Shown here one piece after another: positions 1-6,772 of a stretch of 16,821 nt of DNA (position 1 is its first letter; every line of letters begins with the position of its first letter). A model generated the notes under the pieces. The model did not search any database and was not told the origin of the DNA. It was given only the letters and a program-made list of their open reading frames with translations. The stretch is from CAZGMN01 sp964526905 (GTDB lineage: Bacteria; Acidobacteriota; Aminicenantia; Aminicenantales; Aminicenantaceae): contig CAZGMN010000044.1 of assembly GCA_964526905.1 (NCBI GenBank), positions 1-16,821 of the forward strand. Direction: 5' to 3'. Both the position numbers and the translations under genes were made by a program.

Positions 1-192
1 GGCCAAAGGATGAAAAAATGTTTTTTCAACCACTGGACTTCGCAGAGTCAATATACAGCTTAAATATAGGTCGCATATTTTTAAAATATTAAATCTGATT
101 CATACTTCATCTTTTATTATATAAAAATGTTTGTTTATCAAGATTGATGGTTGACGGAAAAGTCATATTTATTATATTGTTTATCTGACAAA
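1..192. other. A+T-rich leader with no supported gene
   Basis: This stretch is very rich in A and T. Two plus-strand frames are open from the left edge, to stops at 61-63 and 90-92, so the 3' end of an upstream gene could lie here. The translated pieces (20-29 residues) resemble nothing I recognise. A short A+T palindrome (ATATTTT-T-AAAATAT) occupies 75-89, and no T-run follows it. TATA-like stretches at 115-125 could be a -10 region for the ATPase gene, but no -35 at a good distance supports them. I therefore call neither promoter nor gene. Confidence 0.4.
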
Positions 193-1137
193 ATGGCTAC
201 GGAAGCATCGCACAAAGAACAGGAAGGCAAGATCTGGGCAATTGCCGGCGGCAAAGGAGGAACAGGGAAGAGCTTTATTGTCAGCGGCATCGGAAGCTAT
301 CTCGCTTTAAAGGGAGAGAGCGTCGTCTTGGTTGATGTCGACATCGGCGGCGCAAATCTTCATTCCTTTCTTGGAATCAACAGGCCCAAAAAATCTTTGA
401 CCGATTTTTTTGAAGACGGAACGCCTCTCAGCAAGCTGGCCTTGAAGCTTGACCTGGGGAATATGTATTTGATTAGTGGAGACATCCATTCCCTTGCTTC
501 TGATAACATCAGATTTACGCAAAAGCTCAAATTGTTCAGGCACATCATGAAATTCAATAAACAATATGTCCTCATCGACTTGGGAAGCGGGAGTCATAAC
601 AATACCCTCGATACTTTTCTCATCGCCGATAAGATGATTGTCGTTTTAGAGCCGGAAATCATTGCCGTCGAGAATTTATATCATTTCATAAAGAATGCCT
701 TGTTCAGGAAGTTAAAAATGGTATTGAGAGATTATGGCTTCAAAGAAATCGTTGAGCATATGTGGGAGAAAAGGGAGAACTACAGCATTAAAAACTTGAG
801 AGAACTTGTCGATTGCTTGAAGAGCAGCTTTTCCTACATTGGGGATATTATCGATAAAGAGCTTGCCGCGTTCAAAGTCAATATCATTTTGAACAAAGTC
901 AGAAGCACTCAGGATGTGTTGATTGGAGCTTCGATCAAGAGCATTTTCTTGAAATACTTGGGGCTCAATGCCCAATTCGTTGGCTATATTGAGTATGATG
1001 ATGCGATCTGGAGGACGGTGCGTCGAAGAGAACCTTTTATGCTCAGCTATGCAACCTCCCGTTGCGGAAGGGAGATAGAAGTCTTAACAGAAAATCTTTT
1101 GCAGGGAAAAGAAATAAAACTGCTGAGGAGTGGATAA
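193..1137 (+). CDS. MinD/ParA-family ATPase (FlhG-like)
   Basis: A cytoplasmic P-loop ATPase of the MinD/ParA/FlhG class, which usually cycles between ATP-bound dimer and monomer to position partners on membrane or nucleoid. Counted from the ATG at 193 (314 aa), the deviant Walker A motif GGKGGTGKS is at residues 19-27 with the signature lysine K21. The switch segment VVLVDVDIGGANLH follows at about 44-57, and Walker B IDLGSGSHNNTLD at 128-140. The stretch EPEIIAVENLYHFIK resembles the PEPTSIENAY element of FlhG/FleN relatives. The start is uncertain. An in-frame TTG lies at 151 and neither site has a clear Shine-Dalgarno, so I preferred ATG because similarity begins only around residue 13. 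The stop overlaps the start of the next gene (TAATG), so the two are almost certainly co-translated. No flagellar genes are visible, so a flagellar role should not be assumed. Confidence 0.85.
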   Translation: MATEASHKEQEGKIWAIAGGKGGTGKSFIVSGIGSYLALKGESVVLVDVDIGGANLHSFLGINRPKKSLTDFFEDGTPLSKLALKLDLGNMYLISGDIHSLASDNIRFTQKLKLFRHIMKFNKQYVLIDLGSGSHNNTLDTFLIADKMIVVLEPEIIAVENLYHFIKNALFRKLKMVLRDYGFKEIVEHMWEKRENYSIKNLRELVDCLKSSFSYIGDIIDKELAAFKVNIILNKVRSTQDVLIGASIKSIFLKYLGLNAQFVGYIEYDDAIWRTVRRREPFMLSYATSRCGREIEVLTENLLQGKEIKLLRSG

Positions 1138-1691
1138 TGTCTCGAGATGAATACAAAAAATATTTTGATATCCTCGAGCTCAGTCCTGATGCATCTCTCT
1201 TAGAAATTAGAAGTGCTTACATGCGCTTGAAGAAATTATATTCTTCTGATTCTGAGGTCATCTCTCCCCTTGCTGATGAATTTCCCCAGAAGCAGAGAGA
1301 AGATATATTAAGGCAGATCGAAGAGGCCTATAAAATCTTGGGGGACCTCTTGAAGAGTGAGGAAAGTCCGGTGCTTGAGGCTGAAAAACCACCGGCTTCT
1401 GAAAATGTCCAGAAGAGAAAAGAAGACACTCTTGACTACAGCGGGCAAGTGTTGAAGCAGATCAGAGAGAAAATGGGGATAGAACTCTTTGATGTTTCGC
1501 TCGATACGAAAATTCGGATGGAGCTTCTTCAGAATATCGAGCTCGAGAAATTCGGTTCCCTTCCGCCCGAGGTTTATCTGAAAGGGCATATCAGCAACTA
1601 TGCCAGCTATCTTCTGCTCGACCCCAAAAAAGTCGCAGATGGTTATCTCCGAAGATACAGAGCTTGGAGAAGCAGCAAGGAGAAAGAGTAA
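1137..1691 (+). CDS. J-domain-like/RodZ-type HTH protein
   Basis: A 184-residue soluble protein with two recognisable parts. Residues 5-72 look like a DnaJ J-domain (YFDILELSPDAS, then EIRSAYMRLKKLY, then IEEAYKILGD), but the HPD tripeptide that activates DnaK is replaced by SSD around residues 36-38. It is therefore probably a structural or adaptor J-like domain and not a Hsp70 co-chaperone. A charged linker (about 73-100) leads to residues 102-172, a RodZ/HTH_25-type helix-turn-helix (LKQIREKMGIELFDVSLDTKIR, then LPPEVYLKGHISNYASYLLLD). No transmembrane segment follows, unlike RodZ. The start at 1137 is chosen because GAGGAG lies at 1125-1130 and the ATG overlaps the ATPase stop. A longer frame reaching back to 1062 would begin inside the ATPase gene and is less likely. 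The tight pairing suggests a functional partner of the upstream ATPase. That is inference. Confidence 0.85.
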   Translation: MSRDEYKKYFDILELSPDASLLEIRSAYMRLKKLYSSDSEVISPLADEFPQKQREDILRQIEEAYKILGDLLKSEESPVLEAEKPPASENVQKRKEDTLDYSGQVLKQIREKMGIELFDVSLDTKIRMELLQNIELEKFGSLPPEVYLKGHISNYASYLLLDPKKVADGYLRRYRAWRSSKEKE

Positions 1692-1827
1692 AAGGCTCGA
1701 AGAGCGAACTCCGAAGGCTAAACCCTCAATGGTCGCTTCAGTTATCTCCCAAAACCTTTGAATGAAATGTAAATATGAGAGAGATAAGGCGCTAAGGTTA
1801 GTCCATTATGGAATTCTAAGGATGGCT

Positions 1828-2178
1828 TTAATCTTGGGAGACGCTGTCCAAATAAGATTTGAGTTCTTGAAGAGCTTCAGGGGCGATAAGGCTAAACTCA
1901 AGACCCACATCATAAAGGGCAGTTGAACCCGGTGGAAGGGCCTTTATCCAGATGACCCGGGCCGTGGCGACGATTGACTTTCCGTTGGGAAGAGCGAGTT
2001 CAATATCCAGCAACTCATTCTCTTTTAAAGGATTGTTGCTAAAAATGCGGACTCCTCCCAGACTAAGATTAGAAGCATGGCGGCTTGTTCTAAAAGTGCT
2101 CGAAGGTCGGTAAAAAACGGGTGTTTTTAGGCGGGGAAAGCGCCGTTTGCCGAGGTCTTCTTTGTCTAATCCTCTCAT
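1828..2178 (-). CDS. PilZ-domain protein, probable c-di-GMP receptor
   Basis: A 116-residue single-domain PilZ protein. PilZ domains bind cyclic di-GMP through an RxxxR motif and a [D/N]xSxxG motif. Both are present here: R12-R13-F-P-R16 near the N-terminus and N37-L-S39-L-G-G42. The remainder (LLDIELALPNGKSIVATARVIWI, ending YDVGLEFSLI) fits the beta-barrel with the typical closing GLEF strand. There is no output domain, so it would act as an adaptor on a partner protein. It is convergent with the J/HTH gene and divergent from hppA. Its start (ATG at 2178) lacks a strong Shine-Dalgarno, but a very good promoter lies about 45 bp upstream. Confidence 0.9.
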   Translation of the reverse strand: MRGLDKEDLGKRRFPRLKTPVFYRPSSTFRTSRHASNLSLGGVRIFSNNPLKENELLDIELALPNGKSIVATARVIWIKALPPGSTALYDVGLEFSLIAPEALQELKSYLDSVSQD

Positions 2179-2222
2179 CTTATGGTGTTATTTCAGCGAC
2201 ACAAACCCTTTTTGATGGACGC

Positions 2223-2251
2223 AGTATAGAATGAAGATAATCCCTTGTCAA
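2223..2251 (-). promoter_or_regulatory. Sigma-70-type promoter of the PilZ gene
   Basis: Read on the minus strand, a perfect -35 hexamer TTGACA (2251 to 2246) is separated by exactly 17 bp from TATACT (2228 to 2223), five of six matches to the -10 consensus. Transcription should start near 2216 and give a leader of about 38 nt before the PilZ ATG at 2178. This is the strongest promoter-like sequence I see in the window. Confidence 0.8.
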
Positions 2252-2252
2252 T

Positions 2253-2270
2253 AAAAAATAGTAAAAAATA
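2253..2270. repeat. Two A6 tracts phased at 10 bp upstream of the PilZ promoter
   Basis: Runs of six A occupy 2253-2258 and 2263-2268, inside a 10-bp tandem repeat (AAAAAATAGT). They lie immediately upstream of the -35 hexamer of the minus-strand promoter, where UP elements bind the RNA polymerase alpha subunit. The helical phasing should also bend the DNA. The positions are seen directly; the UP-element role is inferred. Confidence 0.55.
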
Positions 2271-2297
2271 GTAAGCATCTCCGTTCAAGAGAACAGA

Positions 2298-2326
2298 TTG
2301 ATTAATTTTATAAAGAATGGTAATTA
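2298..2326 (+). promoter_or_regulatory. hppA: Possible promoter of hppA (weak)
   Basis: TTGATT at 2298-2303 and TAATTA at 2321-2326 are 17 bp apart, each matching four of six consensus bases. They lie about 95 bp before the hppA start in an A+T-rich stretch, so chance similarity is quite possible. Confidence 0.3.
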
Positions 2327-2421
2327 TATTGCTCTAAAAATAAAGAATTCAATTTTTTGGAAAAGAAGTCCAGCCGTTAAAGAGAAGAAGGCTTTCATAC
2401 AAGAGATAAGGAGATTTTGTC

Positions 2422-4704
2422 ATGATCGAAGCCACTCTTTTTGAGAGAATCGCACTCTGGGCAGTGCTGGGAATTGCCCTGCTTGGATTGGGATACGCCC
2501 TCTTTTTGAGGCGCCAAGTTATGGCCAAGGACAAGGGAACGCAGAAAATGCAGGAGGTCTGGAATGCCATCCGCCAGGGCGCAGATGCTTATTTGAATCG
2601 TCAGCTGCGGACAATTCTTCCTTTGATTATTCTCTTGACAGTTGCCCTTTTTTTCAGCGTCTATATCGTCCCCGCATCTGGAGAAGCTTTGGAGCGATTT
2701 CCTGGAATGAGTGCGGCTTCGATTCGGATTATTATCGGGATTGGCCGGACGGCTGCCTTTGTGCTGGGAGCTCTCTTTTCCTTGATGGTTGGACAGTTCG
2801 GAATGAGAATGGCTGTCCAGGGCAATGTTCGCGTGGCAGCAGCGGCTCGAACTAGCTTTGACCAAGCGCTCAAGATTGCTTACCGCGCTGGAACAATCAC
2901 CGGCATGCTCACTGACGGCTTAGGGCTTTTTGGTGGAACGGTGATTTTTCTCATTTTCCAAAAGGCTGCTCCTGACGCCCTGCTTGGCTTTGGCTTTGGC
3001 GGAACCCTTCTCGCGCTGTTCATGAGAGTCGGGGGCGGAATCTACACCAAGGCGGCTGACGTTGGCGCCGACCTCGTCGGAAAGGTTGAAGCCGGGATTC
3101 CCGAGGATGATCCCCGCAACGCTGCGGTTATTGCCGACCAGGTCGGCGATAACGTCGGCGATTGCGCGGGAATGGCGGCTGATATCTTTGAGAGCTATGA
3201 GGTGACCATCGTTTCAGGATTGATTCTTGGCTTGGCTTTGGTCCAACTCACAGGGCAGATCAAATGGATCATCTTCCCCCTGCTTGTGCGGGGAATCGGC
3301 GTTTTTTCATCTATCGTCGGAACATACCAGGTTCGCGGCAGAAAGGAAGAGGAAAGAGGCAATGCCATGGCTTCCATAAACAGAGGGTTTTATACCTCAG
3401 CCACCCTCTGTGTTGTTTCCTTTGCCTTTCTCGCTCATTTTTACATGCATGAGTGGCGTGCGTTTTTATCGGTGGCAGTGGGCATCGTCCTGGCAATTGT
3501 CATCGATGAATTGACCAAGTATTTCACCGATACCCGCCATGCGCCGGTCAAGGAAATTGCACGGTCATCAACCACTGGAACAGGGACTCTCATTCTCTCA
3601 GGACTTGGAGTTGGCTTTGAATCCACGGTCTGGGCGATTCTGGTCATTGCCGGGACTATTCTTTCAGCCGTGCTCATTTACTGGGGTCAACCGGTGTCCT
3701 ATGTCCTTTACGGCGTAGCCATGACAGGGATAGGCATGTTGACCTTGACTGGCAACAATGTGGCCATGGATTCTTTCGGCCCCATTTGTGACAATGCCAA
3801 TGGAATTGGCGAAATGGCGAAATTGGATAAAAAGTCCCGTCAGATCATGGCTGACCTTGACGCTGTTGGCAATACAACAAAAGCTATCACCAAGGGAGTG
3901 GCCATCGGCTCGGCAGTCATCGCTGCTGTCTCTCTTTTTGGGTCATATCTTACCGATGTCAGCAAGGTTCAAGCGATGCAGGGCATCGAAGCAGGGAAGA
4001 GGTTGCTGGACATCGGCATTAGAATCTCAGACCCGCGTGTCTTCATCGGTCTGCTGATAGGTGGAGCAGTCCCCTGGCTTTTCTCTTCGCTCTCAATCCA
4101 TGCTGTTTCCCGGGCTGCATCGCTGATCGTCAATGAAGTCCGCCGCCAGTTTAGAATACCGGGCTTGATGGAGGGCAGGGTCCAGCCTGACTACCAGCAT
4201 GCTGTTCGTATCTGCACCGTAGCTGCTCAAAAGGAGCTGGTTGGCCTGGCCCTGCTGGCAGTGCTCACGCCTCTCATCATCGGCCTTGTTTTGCAGGTCG
4301 AGGCCTTGGGCGGCTTCCTGGGCGGCGTCATCCTCTCCGGCCAGCTTCTCGCTGTCTTTATGGCTAATTCAGGCGGAGCTTGGGACAATGCCAAGAAGAC
4401 TATCGAGGACGGGCTTTATGGAGGAAAGGGGTCTGAAAACCACAAGGCGGCTGTTGTCGGCGATACGGTTGGTGACCCTCTGAAAGACACAGCCGGACCG
4501 GCTTTGAATCCGATGATCAAGGTCATAAACCTGGTCTCGGTCCTGGCCGCACCGGTCATTATTCAATACAGCCGTCTATCTCCTGTGCTGATCGTTGTTG
4601 TCGGTGTGAGCATTGTCATTGTTGCTATTGCCATCTGGTATTCCAAGAGGCCAGGGCAGAAAGAATCTCTTCTGGCAAAACATGCTCCTGCCAAGAAAGA
4701 GTAA
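2422..4704 (+). CDS. hppA: K+-independent H+-translocating membrane pyrophosphatase
   Basis: An integral inner-membrane pump that hydrolyses pyrophosphate and moves protons. At 760 aa it has the family's usual bacterial length and many hydrophobic helices (about 16 expected). The pyrophosphate/Mg-binding signatures are intact: DVGADLVGKVE at 213-223, EDDPRN at 228-233, DQVGDNVGDCAGMAAD at 239-254, and GDTVGDPLKDTAGPALNP from 680. In GNTTKAITKG (483-492) the position that is Ala in K+-dependent enzymes is Lys (K487), the diagnostic residue of the K+-independent, proton-pumping class. The start is well set: AAGGAG at 2408-2413 lies 8 bp before the ATG. It is a single-gene unit divergent from the PilZ gene. 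Such a pump recovers energy from pyrophosphate made by biosynthesis and acyl-CoA activation. Confidence 0.96.
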   Translation: MIEATLFERIALWAVLGIALLGLGYALFLRRQVMAKDKGTQKMQEVWNAIRQGADAYLNRQLRTILPLIILLTVALFFSVYIVPASGEALERFPGMSAASIRIIIGIGRTAAFVLGALFSLMVGQFGMRMAVQGNVRVAAAARTSFDQALKIAYRAGTITGMLTDGLGLFGGTVIFLIFQKAAPDALLGFGFGGTLLALFMRVGGGIYTKAADVGADLVGKVEAGIPEDDPRNAAVIADQVGDNVGDCAGMAADIFESYEVTIVSGLILGLALVQLTGQIKWIIFPLLVRGIGVFSSIVGTYQVRGRKEEERGNAMASINRGFYTSATLCVVSFAFLAHFYMHEWRAFLSVAVGIVLAIVIDELTKYFTDTRHAPVKEIARSSTTGTGTLILSGLGVGFESTVWAILVIAGTILSAVLIYWGQPVSYVLYGVAMTGIGMLTLTGNNVAMDSFGPICDNANGIGEMAKLDKKSRQIMADLDAVGNTTKAITKGVAIGSAVIAAVSLFGSYLTDVSKVQAMQGIEAGKRLLDIGIRISDPRVFIGLLIGGAVPWLFSSLSIHAVSRAASLIVNEVRRQFRIPGLMEGRVQPDYQHAVRICTVAAQKELVGLALLAVLTPLIIGLVLQVEALGGFLGGVILSGQLLAVFMANSGGAWDNAKKTIEDGLYGGKGSENHKAAVVGDTVGDPLKDTAGPALNPMIKVINLVSVLAAPVIIQYSRLSPVLIVVVGVSIVIVAIAIWYSKRPGQKESLLAKHAPAKKE

Positions 4705-4894
4705 AGTTTCCCTTTGGCTGATACGAAATAGGGATAAAGATAAAACTTATTCAAGGCTTCTTGAGCACTTTCTTTAGATTCATAAATTTGAATCATTTGA
4801 CATCTTGATTTCCCTGATGAGAAAGACCCCGTCACTCCTTCGTCACTGAATAAGGATTGAATCTAAGCTTTTGAAGGCTTTTCGATTAAGAATA

Positions 4895-5260
4895 ATGACG
4901 AGGAAAGAGAAGAAAGGAGAGAAAGAGGTCAAATCGAAATTTTCTGTGGACGCATCGGCGGCATTGAGGATTGCTCTCGAGGATTCTGAGACGAGCTATT
5001 TCATAAAAACAAATTTCTCTTATCCGGAGCAGAGCCCTGAGATTGTCTCTCGCAAGTGGCTGTCCAGTTATGATTCTGGTTATAAGTGGAATGTGGAAAT
5101 CATCGAGAGAATTTCGAATTCTCCCCAGGGAGTGTCGGAAATGATGAATCTCGCCGTTGTCGAGGTGGATTCATCAAGCGGAAGAGTGATCAGACGCCAG
5201 TTTTTCAAGAATATTTTCGCCTACGAATATCAAAAAATCATTGATTTGCTTCTCCGCTGA
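4895..5260 (+). CDS. Small uncharacterised protein, perhaps PepSY-like
   Basis: I do not recognise this 121-residue protein. It starts with a very basic, charged stretch (MTRKEKKGEKEVKSK), has no signal peptide or membrane helix, and is followed by a compact alpha/beta region. The segment with WNVEIIERI and then AVVEVDSSSGRVIRR resembles the strand-turn-strand of PepSY/cystatin-like folds, where VDxxTG is a common turn; this is only a pattern resemblance. The ATG at 4895 is preferred over an in-frame TTG at 4871, since neither has a good ribosome site. An AAAGGAGAG stretch at 4914-4922 lies inside the coding region and has no usable start after it. The gene stands alone between hppA and the convergent miaB. 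Balanced codon use and 121 open codons support a real gene. Confidence 0.6.
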   Translation: MTRKEKKGEKEVKSKFSVDASAALRIALEDSETSYFIKTNFSYPEQSPEIVSRKWLSSYDSGYKWNVEIIERISNSPQGVSEMMNLAVVEVDSSSGRVIRRQFFKNIFAYEYQKIIDLLLR

Positions 5261-5304
5261 TTCGATACTTTGAGTGATTTCTTGTTCTCCGAAAGATGAG
5301 GGGA

Positions 5305-6636
5305 TTATTGGATTTCTTCTCCGATGAGGCTGTAGGGACCGAAGGAAGTGATACGGATATCAATAAAGCGGCCGATAGCGTCATTCTTTGACTTGAAATT
5401 GACAACCTGATATCCCTCGTTGCGGCCGGAGAAGAGGCTGGTCTCCTTTTTGCTCTTTCCCAGGCAGAGGACCCTCATCACCCGTCCGACGAGAGATTTA
5501 TTGAGCTCAAGCTGCAATTCTTTCTGAAGCTGCTGGACAAGGATCAAACGCCTCTTTTTCTCCTCAAAGGGAATTGTATCTTTTTCTTCTGAAGATGCGG
5601 TCAGGGGCCTGGGGGAGTAGCGGAAGGAAAAGATGTTGGCGTAACGGATTTCTCTGAGAATAGTCAGGGTATCCTGGAACTCTTCCTCTGTCTCTCCAGG
5701 AAAGCCGACGATGATGTCTGTGCTGAGGCTGATGTCAGGCATCAGATTTCTGAGAATGGATATCTTTTCAAGATATTCTTCTCTCGTGTAGCCGCGGTTC
5801 ATTCTCTTCAGAACAGAGGTGGAGCCGGATTGAAGCGGAAGGTGAAGCTGGTGGCAGATTTTTTTTGATTCTTTCATGGTTGTGGCTATTTTCTCCCCGA
5901 AATTTTTTGGATGGGAAGTGATGAACCGGATCCATTCGATTCCTTCAATGCGGTTGACTTTCCTTAAAAGCTCTGAAAAATCCTTACCACTCTCAGGGTC
6001 CTGGTAAGAGTTCACGTTTTGACCCAAGAGTTGGATTTCTTTGTATCCCTTATCGGCTAAATATTGAACTTCCTCAACAATGTTTTTCATCGGCCTAAAT
6101 TTTTCTCTGCCTCGGACGAAGGGGACAATACAGTAGGAGCAGAAATTGTTGCATCCTTCCATGATGGTCACATAGGAACTGATAGTGCTTTGCCGGGAAA
6201 GGAGATGATGGGGAGTTTCCTTGAATTTGCGGCTCTCGCAAGTGGAGATGAATTTCTCTTGGTCAATGCTAAGAATCACTTCTCGAAGCTGGTTATAGTT
6301 ATCAGGCCCCAGGACAAAGTCGATGAACGGCCTTTTCTCTAAGAGCTCGGATTTATAGAGCTGGGCAACGCAGCCGACGACCCCGATCATGATTTTTTTC
6401 TTTTCTTTAAGCGAGGCTAAGCGCCCAAGGTAAGAATAGAGCTTTTCTTCCGACTTCTTCCTCACAGCGCAGGTGTTGACAATGACCAGGTCGCTTTCTT
6501 CTAGAACATTCGAAGTCCTTGCGCCGCAAGCCTTGAGGATTCCTGCGATTCTCTCCGAATCATTCTCGTTCATCTGGCAGCCGAAGGTGTGGATATGGAA
6601 TTTTAAATCCTTAAAGTTCTTGCCTGCTTTTTTCAT
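5305..6636 (-). CDS. miaB: tRNA-2-methylthio-N6-isopentenyladenosine synthase MiaB
   Basis: A radical-SAM methylthiotransferase that adds a methylthio group to i6A37 of tRNAs reading UNN codons, in the cytoplasm. At 443 aa it has the usual length. The N-terminal UPF0004 domain carries the three auxiliary-cluster cysteines C20 (TFGCQMNENDSE), C56 (VNTCAVR) and C89 (VGCVAQ). The radical-SAM CxxxCxxC is C162-C166-C169 (MEGCNNFCSYCIVP). QLLGQNVNSY and FMTS-like ITSHPK segments follow, and the C-terminal ~65 residues form the tRNA-binding TRAM domain. The QMN and IVPFVRGREKFRP motifs fit MiaB better than RimO or MtaB. The ATG at 6636 has no strong Shine-Dalgarno but gives the expected N-terminus. 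It is monocistronic, lying beyond the recN terminator. Confidence 0.96.
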   Translation of the reverse strand: MKKAGKNFKDLKFHIHTFGCQMNENDSERIAGILKACGARTSNVLEESDLVIVNTCAVRKKSEEKLYSYLGRLASLKEKKKIMIGVVGCVAQLYKSELLEKRPFIDFVLGPDNYNQLREVILSIDQEKFISTCESRKFKETPHHLLSRQSTISSYVTIMEGCNNFCSYCIVPFVRGREKFRPMKNIVEEVQYLADKGYKEIQLLGQNVNSYQDPESGKDFSELLRKVNRIEGIEWIRFITSHPKNFGEKIATTMKESKKICHQLHLPLQSGSTSVLKRMNRGYTREEYLEKISILRNLMPDISLSTDIIVGFPGETEEEFQDTLTILREIRYANIFSFRYSPRPLTASSEEKDTIPFEEKKRRLILVQQLQKELQLELNKSLVGRVMRVLCLGKSKKETSLFSGRNEGYQVVNFKSKNDAIGRFIDIRITSFGPYSLIGEEIQ

Positions 6637-6667
6637 TATAGGTTTTTATCTTTTGATGAATAAATAT

Positions 6668-6673
6668 ATTATA
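6668..6673 (-). promoter_or_regulatory. miaB: Candidate -10 box for miaB
   Basis: On the minus strand TATAAT (6673 to 6668) is a perfect -10 hexamer about 31 bp before the miaB ATG. The sequence 16-18 bp further upstream shows no good -35, and the region is A+T-rich, so confidence is moderate at best. Confidence 0.4.
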
Positions 6674-6719
6674 AATTCAAATTCATGAAAAGGTAGCTTT
6701 TTATTTCTGAAGAATTATT

Positions 6720-6763
6720 AAAAAATTATAATAGGAGCTCAGGCTCATACCCAGCTTGAGCTC
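6720..6763 (-). terminator. Intrinsic terminator after recN
   Basis: Ten bases after the recN stop, arms 6757-6763 and 6735-6741 (GAGCTCA/TGAGCTC) form a perfect 7-bp stem, extended by a 3-bp GCT/AGC stem after one mismatch, with a 7-nt loop. On the minus strand the tail is T-rich and reaches a T6 run at 6725-6720. The plus-strand side is also T-rich (6764-6780), so the hairpin might work in both directions. It separates the recN operon from miaB. Confidence 0.65.
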
Positions 6764-6772
6764 TTTGTTATT

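Noticed and set aside
75..89. A+T palindrome ATATTTT-T-AAAATAT
   Set aside because: Expected by chance in such A+T-rich sequence and has no following T-run or clear regulatory spacing.
1692..1827. Possible terminator between the convergent J/HTH and PilZ genes
   Set aside because: Only a 4-bp GCTC/GAGC stem without a T-run is visible; nothing else supports a terminator.
2395..2865. 156-codon minus-strand frame over the start of hppA
   Set aside because: It is antisense to conserved hppA codons; the translation is Ser/His/Asn-rich without domain features.
4751..4764. Small hairpin after hppA (TCAAG/CTTGA)
   Set aside because: Only five pairs and a poor T-tail; too weak to call a terminator.
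4797..4802. TTGACA hexamer upstream of the small gene at 4895
   Set aside because: No acceptable -10 box at 16-18 bp, so a promoter is not supported.
4563..4835. 90-codon minus-strand frame at the end of hppA
   Set aside because: Half of it is antisense to hppA, and the rest shows no coding signature or promoter.
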